The position numbers and the translations under genes were made by a program. The notes beneath the pieces were generated by a model. The model had not been told where the DNA came from. It ran no database searches and was given only the letters and a program-made list of their open reading frames with translations. This document shows, piece by piece, positions 9,253 to 19,692 of a DNA stretch of 64,000 nucleotides. Source of the DNA: JAGTRB01 sp037439685 (GTDB taxonomy: Archaea > Thermoproteota > Bathyarchaeia > TCS64); NCBI GenBank assembly GCA_037439685.1, contig JBBIVO010000001.1, forward strand, positions 22,500 to 86,499. Direction: 5' to 3'. The stretch's first letter is position 1, and every line of letters begins with the position of its first letter.

Positions 9253-9702
9253 ATGGAACAGAGGGAGATGGAGGAGCTCGTCTCCGACTTCGCGAGGTTC
9301 TACATACTCGTCATCCTCTACGAGGGGCCGGCCCACGGCTACAGCATCCTCAGGAAGTTCAGGGCCAGGGTTGGGAGGCCCATAAGCCCCGGCATGGTCT
9401 ACCCCTTCCTCCAGAGGCTGCAGGAGAGGGGGCTACTGACCTATAGGACGCAGCCCATTGGGAGGAAGGAGAGGAAGCTCTACACCTTGACGGATGAGGG
9501 TGTGAGGTTCTGCCATCAGCTCTTCAGGAGGTTCGCCGGCCTCGTCTCCACTGCCATAGAGCCCAGCCTGGACACCTGCGCCAACTGCGGCTGCAAGATA
9601 TACGAGGGAGGGTACAAAGAGGTTGTAGGTGGTTCGGAGAAGACCTTCTGCTGCATCCACTGCGCGGAGGCCTACAGGAGGATGCTGCAGCGGACCCCCT
9701 AG
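9253..9702 (+). CDS. PadR-family regulator with C-terminal TRASH-like metal-binding Cys cluster
   Basis: About 149 residues. Residues 8-85 form a PadR winged helix (YILVILYEGPAHGYSIL, GMVYPFLQRLQERGLL, KLYTLTDEG). The C-terminal 45 residues contain CANCGCK and FCCIHCAEAY, a pattern like TRASH/YHS metal-binding domains. A metal-sensing repressor of the neighbouring copper-type genes is the natural reading (inference). The ATG at 9253 is preferred over a GTG at 9241 because a TATA-like sequence (TTTAATTAATATAT, about 9213-9226) puts the transcription start close to it. Confidence 0.75.
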   Translation: MEQREMEELVSDFARFYILVILYEGPAHGYSILRKFRARVGRPISPGMVYPFLQRLQERGLLTYRTQPIGRKERKLYTLTDEGVRFCHQLFRRFAGLVSTAIEPSLDTCANCGCKIYEGGYKEVVGGSEKTFCCIHCAEAYRRMLQRTP

Positions 9703-9732
9703 GGTCGGAGGATATGCCCCCATAGGATATCT

Positions 9733-10167
9733 TTAAAACCTGATATTTAATCGACTAAAGATCTTATCTGTTATGTCTCTGGCCTCTCCAGCCTTTTCTA
9801 ACGAGTCCTTCGCATGATCCTCCCCGTATATATCGCTTGGGGTTAACCCTGCGATGGGTTCGCCGTATGCTGACCTCCCATGCTCTGGGGCTATCTCCCC
9901 GGCCAGTTCTGAAAGCCTCCCTGCATCCCCCGCAACCTCTTCGGGTAGTCTGGCCTTAATCCCCTCCAGCTGGCTCGATGGGTCATGGTCCCATGTTGGA
10001 ACCTCGAAGAGGGCTATCACCGCCTTCGCATAGTTCTCTACGGCCAGCTGGGAGGAGGATACTGTTCCAACCCAATCTCCCAGATGGAATAGCCTCTCAG
10101 CCCTCTCAAGATGCTCGGTGGCCAGTCTATACCTGTATCTAACCTCGCTCAAGGGGTTTAGGCTCAT
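9733..10167 (-). CDS. HEPN-domain protein, toxin-side partner of MNT
   Basis: 144 residues of the HEPN superfamily: an N-terminal amphipathic block (RYRYRLATEHLERAERLF) followed by SSSQLAVENYAKAVIALF, the usual HEPN helix pair. In type VII toxin-antitoxin pairs the HEPN protein is an RNase-like toxin and the nucleotidyltransferase neutralises it. Its start overlaps the stop of the nucleotidyltransferase gene by 4 bases, which confirms the pair. A clear RxxxxH catalytic motif is not obvious, so toxicity is unproven. Confidence 0.72.
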   Translation of the reverse strand: MSLNPLSEVRYRYRLATEHLERAERLFHLGDWVGTVSSSQLAVENYAKAVIALFEVPTWDHDPSSQLEGIKARLPEEVAGDAGRLSELAGEIAPEHGRSAYGEPIAGLTPSDIYGEDHAKDSLEKAGEARDITDKIFSRLNIRF

Positions 10168-10640
10168 AGGATCTTCACCTCCTTCATGGGCTCGGGTAGG
10201 ACCCAGCGGTAGGTTCTACCATCCCAAACCCTCTTCAACCCGCTTCTGGCGATCCTCTCCTTAACGTGCTCGAGGAAGCCTTGAAGCTTCCCCGTCACAT
10301 CGTAGATGGGGATGGCCTCCCAGTAGAGGTTCAGGAGGAGCGCATTAATCTCCTTCGGCCTCAGAAAATCTTCAATCTCCATGTCGATGAGGGTGAGGCC
10401 CCCGAACTCGCTCCCAATAGCCTCCCGTAAAAGTTTGTAGAGATGCCTCCTCCTCAAAACGGGGTCTTCGATATCGCAACCCTCATGCAGGATGAATAGG
10501 TCGACATCGCTCCTCTCCAGAGCCTCCCCCCTAGCCCTCGAGCCGAACAGTAGAACCGCCCTCACACAGGAGCCTTGAAGGTGCCTAAGGCGGGCACTGA
10601 GGAGCCCCACATCCCCACTGGAACCCAGCACAACGATCAT
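10164..10640 (-). CDS. MNT-type nucleotidyltransferase (antitoxin of HEPN pair)
   Basis: 158 residues. The DNA polymerase-beta-like nucleotidyltransferase motif LFGSRARGEALERSDVDLF (about residues 31-49) contains the GSxxRG and DxD residues needed for NTP transfer. MNT antitoxins adenylylate or bind the HEPN toxin. It is first in a two-gene operon with the HEPN gene. Confidence 0.8.
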   Translation of the reverse strand: MIVVLGSSGDVGLLSARLRHLQGSCVRAVLLFGSRARGEALERSDVDLFILHEGCDIEDPVLRRRHLYKLLREAIGSEFGGLTLIDMEIEDFLRPKEINALLLNLYWEAIPIYDVTGKLQGFLEHVKERIARSGLKRVWDGRTYRWVLPEPMKEVKIL

Positions 10641-10882
10641 AGAATCATATTGAAGCCATTTTATAAAATCCTTATAACCTACGACTCTTGCCGGAGGCGG
10701 ATTCTCAATGATCCAAGCAGCGGGATATTTGGGCGGTGAGGGAATTGCAGGCTTGAGAACGTCCCGTCAAGGATGGCGTCGCCCTTCCACCCCGCCCAAA
10801 GGAGGCTCCAATAATTCAAACATTTTAGATGGAGGCTGCATTAACCATCAATCCTAGAATGAGCAGGTTACTCATAGCCTTC

Positions 10883-10923
10883 TGTTTACAGTTAGTAAAC
10901 AAAAAGTATATATTTATGTTTAC
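10883..10923. promoter_or_regulatory. VapB-type operator: inverted repeat plus third half site around the TATA box
   Basis: TGTTTAC (10883-10889), a 5-base spacer, GTAAACA (10895-10901) form a perfect inverted repeat. A third TGTTTAC lies at 10917-10923, with the TATA-like AAGTATATATTTA between. It is directly upstream of the vapBC pair. Autoregulation by VapB-VapC binding such repeats is the general rule for these modules, so this is a good operator candidate. Confidence 0.55.
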
Positions 10924-10936
10924 AAGAATTTTGAGG

Positions 10937-11158
10937 ATGCCTGTTGTGAGTATTAGGGTCGATGAGAGGATCAAGGAGATCCTCAGCAGGTCCGGGATCG
11001 ACATCGGCTCTGAGGTCAAGAGGTTCCTGGAGGAGCTAGCCTGGAGGGTTGAGCTCAAGGAGAGGCTGGAGAGGCTGAACAGAAGCCTCGAGAGGATCCC
11101 CCCAGCCGAGCCAGCCTTCTCTGCGGGGAGTGTGAGGGAGGATCGTGAACGTCCTTGA
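10937..11158 (+). CDS. vapB: VapB-type antitoxin
   Basis: About 73 residues from the ATG at 10937. The N-terminus MPVVSIRVDERIKEIL is a typical ribbon-helix-helix strand and helix, followed by a long charged helix and a Pro-rich tail that would wrap the toxin. An open frame runs further upstream (to 10829) but crosses the putative operator and TATA box, so the downstream start is preferred. It overlaps the VapC gene by 14 bases. Confidence 0.72.
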   Translation: MPVVSIRVDERIKEILSRSGIDIGSEVKRFLEELAWRVELKERLERLNRSLERIPPAEPAFSAGSVREDRERP

Positions 11159-11540
11159 CTCATCAGCCCTTGTGAAGTTTTTGAACAGGGAGAGGGGCTG
11201 GGAGGGGGTGGAAAGGGCTTTAGAAGGGGGGTGCGTGACCATCGAGTTGGCCTTGAAGGAGGCGGCCAACTCCCTGTGGAAGAGGGTGATGAGGGGGGAC
11301 ATCGCCGTGGAGGTCGCCATGGCCATCCTGAAAGACCTCATCGACCTCAAGCCCTTCAGGATGGCCCCCCAAGAGGAGCTGTATAGCGACGCCCTAGCCA
11401 TAGCATCGAGGGAGGGGATCCCTATATACGACTCGCTCTTCATCCAGCTAGCTAAACGCCTCGATACCACCCTCCTCACCTCAGATAAGGCCCAGGCTGA
11501 GGCGGCGGGGAAGGCTGGCGTAAAGGCGATAGTCCTCTAA
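11145..11540 (+). CDS. vapC: VapC-type PIN-domain ribonuclease toxin
   Basis: 131 residues, usual PIN length. The acidic metal-binding residues are visible: Asp5 (VLDSSALVKF), Glu39 (ELALKEAAN), Asp96 (IYDSLFIQLA) and Asp114 (LLTSDK). VapC toxins cleave tRNA or rRNA. It starts at a GTG inside the end of vapB, so translation is coupled. Confidence 0.85.
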   Translation: MNVLDSSALVKFLNRERGWEGVERALEGGCVTIELALKEAANSLWKRVMRGDIAVEVAMAILKDLIDLKPFRMAPQEELYSDALAIASREGIPIYDSLFIQLAKRLDTTLLTSDKAQAEAAGKAGVKAIVL

Positions 11541-11692
11541 TGCCCTTTAAACTAAGCTCCCCTTATTCGCCGCCTCCATTACCAGCCATTCTCCCCATTA
11601 GCCTCGCAGGCCAGCGCCTCAAAGCTCTTATGATATTCAAGAACGTGTAATGAGTTGGTGTGTTATATTCTATATTTAAGAGAGGAATGTTT

Positions 11693-13153
11693 CTATTTTG
11701 GCATTAAGGGCATCTGAATATATATGAGTAGAATGGCTATGGCTAGGGTTGGTATAGAGACCATTGCACCCTTCTTTATCCATTCGAGGAAGGTTATGTG
11801 GGCCCTCCTCTCCCTCTCGACCATCCCTGCCGCCACTATGTTGGCCGTGCTCCCTATGAGGGTGAGGTTCCCGAAGAAGGTCCCGGCGAAGAGCAGGGCC
11901 CACCAGAGGGGAAACGTGTAAACTTCCCCCTCACCTAGGATCTGTATTATTGGGGCGAACATGGCCACGGCGAGGACGTTATCCATGAAGGCGCTCAGGA
12001 CCGCGGCTATTGAGGTGAAGGTGAGAAGCAACCCCACCTCGCCCCCTCCGGAGGCGTGGAGTAGAGCCCCTGCGAGGCGCTCAGTCACACCGACATACTG
12101 TAGGGTGCCCACCGATGCGAAGAGTAAGGCGAAGAAGATCAGGGTTCTCCAGTCTATCCTCCTCTCGATGATCTCCCTACCCCTCTCGAGGTCGATCAGG
12201 AGGGTCGTCGCGGCGGAGGCCATCGCCACCCCAAGCAGCAAGGTGTTCTTCTCGAGATGGAAAAGCTCCTCGAGGGGGTGATGCAAGGCTAGGAGGAGGA
12301 TCGTCCCTATGAAGAGGATCCAGGAGGCCATGTCATGCCTCGAAGGCGATGCCTCCCCTCTGTGCCCCTCTGAAAACTCTACCATGGTGTACATCGTCTG
12401 CGGGAATATGGTTTCTCTCTCCACCTCTAAGGGCTCCGAGATAGCCCTGGAGAATGCCCTGTTCATCTCCTGTATATCCTCAGAGAAGACCCTCATGGAT
12501 ATGAGGATGGTGATGAACAGCGCGGCGACAGATATGGGGGTAGCCCATCTCAGAAACTCTGCGAAGGAGAACCCACCCTTGAAGGCTATTAGCACGCCTA
12601 CAGGGTTGCCGATGGCGGTGGCGCTGCTGCCTATGTTCGTGGCGAAGACGAGCATCATGATATAGGGGATCGGATTCAGCCTATGCCTGCCGGTTATCTG
12701 GAGCATCATCGCCGTCATGAATAGGATGGATGTCACCTCATCCACCAGGGCCGCGAAGAAGGCAGACGCCAACATCATGACCGCCATAAGCCTCTTCGCC
12801 CTGGAGCCGACGGCACCGGTCAATCTGGTGATCAGCCTCTCGAAGAAGCCCTCCTCCTCCAGAAAACCTATGAGGGCCATCATGCTGATCAGGAAGAGGA
12901 TGACGTCGAAGGAGGCGAACTCTATTATGTGGGGGATATCGATAACGCCCGTTACTAGGAGGGCTGAGATTGCTATAAAAGCAAATCCCAGTCGGAATCT
13001 CCAGAAGAGGAGTACAGCATATATTTCAAAGCCGAATAGTGTTGTCGCGATTATCTGCCTCGGATTTAAGCCAGCCAGGGAGGATAGGGCTGCCGTGGCC
13101 GATGTTAGGAGGATTATGGCTATCATCCTCATCCTGTTGTCTAGGGCCGGCAT
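11693..13153 (-). CDS. ArsB/NhaD/SLC13-like ion permease
   Basis: 486 residues with about 11-12 predicted membrane helices. Two related halves contain the IT-superfamily signatures ATNIGSSATAIGNPVGVL (about 170-190) and GNLTLIGSTANIVAAG (about 440-455), the paired re-entrant loops of this fold. Members export arsenite, exchange Na+/H+ or transport anions; the substrate is not determined by these motifs. A linker of about 60 residues with charged sequence separates the halves. It is 5 bases downstream of the mechanosensitive-channel-like gene and probably cotranscribed with it. Confidence 0.75.
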   Translation of the reverse strand: MPALDNRMRMIAIILLTSATAALSSLAGLNPRQIIATTLFGFEIYAVLLFWRFRLGFAFIAISALLVTGVIDIPHIIEFASFDVILFLISMMALIGFLEEEGFFERLITRLTGAVGSRAKRLMAVMMLASAFFAALVDEVTSILFMTAMMLQITGRHRLNPIPYIMMLVFATNIGSSATAIGNPVGVLIAFKGGFSFAEFLRWATPISVAALFITILISMRVFSEDIQEMNRAFSRAISEPLEVERETIFPQTMYTMVEFSEGHRGEASPSRHDMASWILFIGTILLLALHHPLEELFHLEKNTLLLGVAMASAATTLLIDLERGREIIERRIDWRTLIFFALLFASVGTLQYVGVTERLAGALLHASGGGEVGLLLTFTSIAAVLSAFMDNVLAVAMFAPIIQILGEGEVYTFPLWWALLFAGTFFGNLTLIGSTANIVAAGMVERERRAHITFLEWIKKGAMVSIPTLAIAILLIYIQMPLMPK

Positions 13154-13158
13154 AGGTT

Positions 13159-14178
13159 CTAACTCTCCTTACCTTTACATTTTATTACGTACCTCTCGTC
13201 CGTCTTCGATATCCAGGTGTCGAAGCCCAGATTGGTCAGCAGCATCATCACCTCACCCCATGGGAAGGTTAGGGGCTCCAAGACGGTGATGTGATACCCT
13301 CCATAAACGGAGGATACCTTACCCTTCTCCCCGACGATCTCCTCGAGCTTTGATGGGAGGTCCTCCACGGGCCCTGTTAGCTCCTCCATCAGGGCCGTCC
13401 TAACCCTCACCAGCTCCTCTATCCTAGCCTTATGCTCAGCTATACTGGCCTCGAGCTCCTTCATCCTATCCCTTAGGAGCTGGAGCTCGGCAGCCTCCTC
13501 AACCCTCTCCACCACCCCCCTAGCCCCACCGATCCACCTCTCCGCATTCCTCGCGACGAGGTCTTTTAGGCCCCAACCCAAGGCTATCCCTAAGCCCACG
13601 CCAGCCCCCACCGCGACCCCCCACCCCAGGGCGTTAGCGAAGATGTAGAGGATTGAGACATCCACCTTCATCACGGAGAGGGCGACTACGGCCACGGCGA
13701 AGTATAGGATAAGCCTCATGCCCAGTATCACCACCCCGGCATACTCAACCCTAGCCTCCAAGCTGGCAGCCCTTAGGAAATCTGCGGCGAAGTCCACGGC
13801 AACAAAGCCTATTATTAGGATTAGGATCCCGCCGATGAAGCTGGGTAGATAGTGAACAGCGGATGTCACGAAGGGCTCGAGGGCCTTGAACCCCATTATA
13901 TCTATGGCCGTGAGGAGGGAGCCTATGTAAACTAGCCACCTCACAGCGAGGCCTAGGAGAAGGCCTAGGGAGACGCCGGAGCGGTCCAACGCCCTCCCAA
14001 GGAGGGTCCTCCTGAAGGACTCCTCGAGCCTCATCCTCCTTATGAGGCTTGAGACCCCCTTCCCCAGTAGGCGGCCAAACCCCCAACCGACACCAAGGAC
14101 TATTAGGGCCCCAACTATTCTAGGCATAGCCTCAAGGAGGGAGAGCCAGAAGCGCTCCAGTATCCCAATAAGCTGCAT
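13159..14178 (-). CDS. Conserved TM-helix mechanosensitive channel-like protein
   Basis: 339 residues. Four or five hydrophobic helices (about 15-35, 70-92, 105-130, 150-175, 185-205) with Gly-rich GWGVAVGAGVGLGIALGWG resemble the 'conserved TM helix' proteins (CmpX-like) related to MscS channels. A coiled coil follows (about 235-275) and then a small alpha/beta tail. A role in osmotic response or membrane organisation is inferred from family. It is the first gene of a two-gene unit with the downstream permease. Confidence 0.65.
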   Translation of the reverse strand: MQLIGILERFWLSLLEAMPRIVGALIVLGVGWGFGRLLGKGVSSLIRRMRLEESFRRTLLGRALDRSGVSLGLLLGLAVRWLVYIGSLLTAIDIMGFKALEPFVTSAVHYLPSFIGGILILIIGFVAVDFAADFLRAASLEARVEYAGVVILGMRLILYFAVAVVALSVMKVDVSILYIFANALGWGVAVGAGVGLGIALGWGLKDLVARNAERWIGGARGVVERVEEAAELQLLRDRMKELEASIAEHKARIEELVRVRTALMEELTGPVEDLPSKLEEIVGEKGKVSSVYGGYHITVLEPLTFPWGEVMMLLTNLGFDTWISKTDERYVIKCKGKES

Positions 14179-14312
14179 CGGGTTCTCAGAACCGATCTCC
14201 AGACAGGCTAATAAAAGTTTAGCAGAGTAGAAATAAACTACCGTTGGTTTTCCATCGGTTCTGCCATTAAGAACCGCGAACCATAGGCTGGATAATGACT
14301 ACTAAAGATTGA

Positions 14313-14339
14313 AATCTCCACGACTGAAGTCGGGAGATT
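14313..14339 (-). mobile_element. IS200/IS605-type terminal hairpin with decayed tnpB tail
   Basis: AATCTCC, a bulged A, CGAC, loop TGAA, GTCG, GGAGATT: a perfect two-part stem with the same design as the hairpin at 24376-24396. Read on the minus strand the flank (AGAAGCAAGAA) also matches the flank of that element (AGAAGCAGGAA). Translation of the minus strand across it gives a TnpB-like tail (RSKNLPTSVVE) broken by stops further upstream. It probably marks the right end of a lost IS605-family element. Confidence 0.5.
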
Positions 14340-15248
14340 CTTGCTTCTAAGATGCTCATCAGTTGGTGCTCATCGCCCTTTTTAGGCTCCCACCTCATTC
14401 GCGTTCATAAACATCAACATAGGCCTCCAAGGGGTTGATAAGCGCTAACGGAGGGCTCTGGATGGAGCAGTAAAGGCTCCGAAAAGGCGCATCCATAGAA
14501 CCAAGCGGAGGAGGCTTGATGAGGCTTCCAACGCCGTGGTACACCTCACGGCCGCGCTAATTTATCTGGCTCTTCGGAGCCCTTGTCTTCATGCCTATGG
14601 CTTGAGGATAGAGCCCATTGGGATCCCCGTCCTGTGAAGCCTCATGATCCTAATACCCTTCTCCAGATTTATTGAAGGGCTTGGGGTGCCTAGATGGGTT
14701 TTTTGAAGCCACATCGGAGGCGTTTGCCCAGGAGTGGATGAGGAGGATGAGGAGGAGGAGGCGATATGGAGATGATGAGAAAAAAAAGGATCAGAGAATT
14801 GATTGAACTTGGCACTCTCACATTAATATTTCCCCTCTACTCTCCACTTCTTTCAGCCATACATCCCTCCATGACAGGAATAGCAGCGATCACCGCTATA
14901 TTGACAGCTCCAAGATATTGTTAAGAAAAAGAAGAAACCTTTAAAGAATTAACCAATACTCGTAGGAATTACTAACAATTTAATAAAGATTAATTACAGT
15001 CAACTGTAAGAGAGCTATTAATTTTATCATTTCGCTGTGATATGGATCTTTGGAATCTTTGAAGAGAAGAGAAAGAGATAACTTTTTAAAATAAAATCTT
15101 TAAAAATAATGAAGGGATTATAGTAAACCTTATTGGTGGATAAATTTCACGATGAAGTGAAGTTAATTTTTAGACTTTAGAAAGAGACTTTATAGCTAAC
15201 TGAAGCCTTTTATATGCACCTATTCGCTCAATTTTTTCCGGTTGACCC
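14340..15248. other. Gene-poor region, decayed DNA then AT-rich spacer
   Basis: No intact gene is visible. 14340-14800 is GC-rich with many short frames and looks like decayed coding sequence, perhaps the body of the element ended by the hairpin at 14313. 14800-15240 is AT-rich with no recognisable motif. Confidence 0.4.
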
Positions 15249-15606
15249 GTGGAGTACCCGGCTGAAAAGGCTGGTAAGGTCAAGATATTCTTGGAGGGTG
15301 CAAGGGATTTTTTAGAGGGGCTTAAAGGTGTTTAGGGAGGCCGTTAAGCTCGGGATCATATCAGGATCTGAGATGCTGCGGAGAAGCTGTGGAATGCCAC
15401 TATAAATGCCATGAATGCCCTCATACTGAGCCAACTCGACATAGTTCCAGCAAGCCCCTGGGAGAGTGGGAAGCCTCCTCTATAAGCTAGAGGAGATGAG
15501 GCCCAAGGTTGAGAGGCTCGGATTCGTAGGTAGATATAGTGCGAGGGAGAGATACCGTTGCGGTATCGAACCCTCAGATGCCGATTTGAGGTTCAAGAAT
15601 AGATGA
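15249..15606 (+). pseudogene. Decayed PaREP1-like gene
   Basis: Three frames joined in order read as one protein of about 115 residues: VEYPAEKAGKVKIFLEGARDF, then VFREAVKLG, then DAAEKLWNATINAMNALILSQLD, and finally LLYKLEEMRPKVERLGFVGRYSARERY. The AAEKLW segment and overall layout resemble the archaeal PaREP1/HEPN-like family. At least three frameshifts separate the parts, so this is a true remnant and not a single error. Confidence 0.5.
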
Positions 15607-15720
15607 TCAGGATCACTCAGCCTCTCCTCGAGGATCATTTCAAAACTTGAAAGAGTGTTGTTTAAAGCTAGGATGAAGGTTTTAATTTTTGGGAGCGAAT
15701 TTAGTATTCGGTTATGAGCT

Positions 15721-17373
<1,653 letters not shown>

Positions 17374-17454
17374 TATGGGCCTCCGATGGGTATAATCGGG
17401 GTAATCTCGATGCTCATGCCGTAGATAGAAGAGATGATCGACCCCTCCTCTGTT

Positions 17455-18303
17455 TTAGAGGAGCCTCGCCAACCTATCTGAGACATCCTCTCTAAACCTC
17501 TCAATATATCTCATCACATATTCTACGATGTCCAGTCTAGGGTCCTCGATTAGGGGTGTCAAATCCATGGCTATAGTGGCGGCGGATATGACATCCATCT
17601 TAGATGGGTCGCGAAAGGTGGACTGGGCCCACCTCCTACCGATGGTGGAGAGGTGATACCTCTTACCACCTAATATCTGGGAGTCGTAGACGCCGAGGAG
17701 GGCTAGGGCGAGATTCTCGCGGGAGGAGACGTCGAGCATCACCTTATCCCCATCAACCAACCAGTCCAGATCCCTCCAGACCTCACAACCATATATCCTA
17801 AGAGGCCTAGCCTCCTCGGGGAGCTCCCTTAAAGCCTGGATGGTCCTGATGGCAACAGCCACGTGGCTTTCATGCTTATCCGCCAGGTTATGCGTGTAAA
17901 TAGTCTTAGGCCTAGCCCTCGATATTATCTCCTTTAGATCTATTATTATATCCCGGCTCTTAGGATCCTTCAGGATGGCGCTAGGATAATCTAGGAATAT
18001 GACTCCGCTGTACTCTCCCACAACTGCTGCCTTCCTCTGCTCCCTCCTCCTGATCTCCCACACCTCCTCCTCAGAGTATTTGGCGTACAACCCCTCCCTT
18101 GGGCTCCCCCTCCCATCGGTCACCGTCACCCCTAGAAACCAATTATCCTCGCTCATATAGCACTCAAGGATGCCGTGATAAGCCATGATCTCAAGGTCAT
18201 CTTGATGTGCACATACGCCCATGTGGGTAGTCCTCTCCAGGGCCTCATGGGAGGGTCTTCCATCCGGGACGAAGAATTCCGCTTTATCCCTTCTGAACCT
18301 CAT
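17455..18303 (-). CDS. PIG-L/LmbE-family N-acetylglucosaminyl deacetylase
   Basis: 282 residues. The zinc-binding motif appears as AHQDDLE (His33, Asp35, Asp36; usual form AHPDDE) and the second ligand block as THNLADKHESH (residues 137-147). Members remove the acetyl group from GlcNAc-containing sugars; archaeal relatives deacetylate GlcNAc or diacetylchitobiose. Located between GH20 and MurQ genes, so amino sugars are the likely substrate (inference). Transcribed convergently with the GH20 gene. Confidence 0.82.
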   Translation of the reverse strand: MRFRRDKAEFFVPDGRPSHEALERTTHMGVCAHQDDLEIMAYHGILECYMSEDNWFLGVTVTDGRGSPREGLYAKYSEEEVWEIRRREQRKAAVVGEYSGVIFLDYPSAILKDPKSRDIIIDLKEIISRARPKTIYTHNLADKHESHVAVAIRTIQALRELPEEARPLRIYGCEVWRDLDWLVDGDKVMLDVSSRENLALALLGVYDSQILGGKRYHLSTIGRRWAQSTFRDPSKMDVISAATIAMDLTPLIEDPRLDIVEYVMRYIERFREDVSDRLARLL

Positions 18304-18717
18304 ACATGCCTCTGAATCCCTCTTAATTCAAGGATGGTTTAAACCCTGTCGATAATGGATATGAGCCCAGATCGGTGGAGCCGCAGGCATTCTCCTAGAC
18401 CAATAAGGCTCACTAAAAAGGGTAGATGGACTCGAATAAGAGCCTCTCTGGATTAATGGAGGCCGATAGATCATTATAGAGATTTAAAATAATTCGATTT
18501 GATTTCTAAGGTTTACTCAAACAATTGCGACTACTCATATATCTCCTGTTATGTAATGAGGTCTCAGGCTAACTTTCTCCATTAGGGACCTCTGTCAGAT
18601 CTGCAAGGCTCACTAAATTATCTAAGTTTTTCAGTTATCATAGAATTGAAATAGATTCGATTCTTCCATCTGTATCAGAAATGCTAAAAAACCTATGATG
18701 GATAAAATTTGAGTGTC
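18304..18717. other. Promoter region between deacetylase and murQ genes, with direct repeat
   Basis: AT-rich, no gene. It carries a 13-base direct repeat AAGGCTCACTAAA at 18405-18417 and 18605-18617, exactly 200 bases apart, and a 7-base inverted repeat ATCATAG/CTATGAT (18637-18643, 18693-18699) just before murQ. These may be sites controlling the divergent amino-sugar genes. Confidence 0.4.
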
Positions 18718-19692
18718 ATGTATCCAGATGATGAAGGTATAAACGATGTTAGAGAGGGCTTCGATGTTGATCTGGAGTTTGAAAGGGTTTTAACCGAGCA
18801 GAGAAACCCCAGGACCCTTGATATAGATAGAAAGGGCATTACGGAGATTCTAGAGGTGATAAACACCGAAGATGTTGGGGTTCCCCTCGCCGTTGGAAGG
18901 GAGATATCCAGCATCGCCAGGGCGGTCGAGCTTGTCATCGGCGCCCTCAGGGCTGGGGGGCGCCTGATCTATGTGGGGGCGGGGACCAGTGGAAGGCTGG
19001 GGGCCATGGAGGCGGCCGAGTGCCCCCCCACCTTCGGGACCTCTCCACGCATAATACAGGCCGTGGTGGCGGGTGGATGGAAGGCCCTCCACAGCCCCAT
19101 CGAGGGTGCAGAGGACGATGAGGATGCCGGGAGGAGGATGATCATTGAGAGGGGGATAGGCCCTAAGGATGTTGTAGTGGGGCTAAGCGCATCTGGGAGC
19201 ACCCCCTTCACCCTGGCGGCGCTGCGAGAGGCTAAGAGGCTAGGGAGTAAGCTTATAGCTATAACAGTCACCCCTGACTCTGAGATCTCTAAGATCGCAG
19301 ATGTCACGGTCGCGCCGGGCGTTGGGCCCGAGGTCATAGCCGGATCCACACGGATGAAGGCTGGAACCGCCCAAAAACTTGTTTTGAACATGATCTCTAC
19401 AACGGCTATGATAAAGATGGGGAAGGTGTATAGCAACCTAATGGTGGACTTAAAACCACTGAATGAGAAGCTGAGATCTAGGGCCGTAAGGATAATCGAG
19501 AATCTGACAGGGGTTGACAGAAAAACAGCTTATGAGGCCTTTGAGAGGTCCGGCAGGGATGTAAAGACCGCGCTCGTGATGATAGAGGCTGAGACGAATA
19601 GGAGGATCGCCAAGAGGGCTCTAAGAGAGGGTTGCGGAGACATTGGGAAGGCTGTAGAGATCGCAAGAGGTATTATAGAGTTGGATAAGTGA
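18718..19692 (+). CDS. murQ: N-acetylmuramic acid 6-phosphate etherase
   Basis: About 324 residues, normal for MurQ. It cleaves the lactyl ether of MurNAc-6-phosphate to give GlcNAc-6-phosphate and D-lactate. Diagnostic blocks: TEQRNPRTLDID near the N-terminus, VGAGTSGRLGAMEAAECPPTFG (SIS domain, catalytic Glu), IEGAEDDEDAG, VGLSASGSTPF and STRMKAGTAQKLVLNMIST. All are intact. The ATG at 18718 is chosen; a TTG lies three codons earlier. Its end overlaps the start of anmK by 4 bases. MurQ is a bacterial peptidoglycan-recycling enzyme, so its presence in an archaeal context is unusual. Confidence 0.93.
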   Translation: MYPDDEGINDVREGFDVDLEFERVLTEQRNPRTLDIDRKGITEILEVINTEDVGVPLAVGREISSIARAVELVIGALRAGGRLIYVGAGTSGRLGAMEAAECPPTFGTSPRIIQAVVAGGWKALHSPIEGAEDDEDAGRRMIIERGIGPKDVVVGLSASGSTPFTLAALREAKRLGSKLIAITVTPDSEISKIADVTVAPGVGPEVIAGSTRMKAGTAQKLVLNMISTTAMIKMGKVYSNLMVDLKPLNEKLRSRAVRIIENLTGVDRKTAYEAFERSGRDVKTALVMIEAETNRRIAKRALREGCGDIGKAVEIARGIIELDK

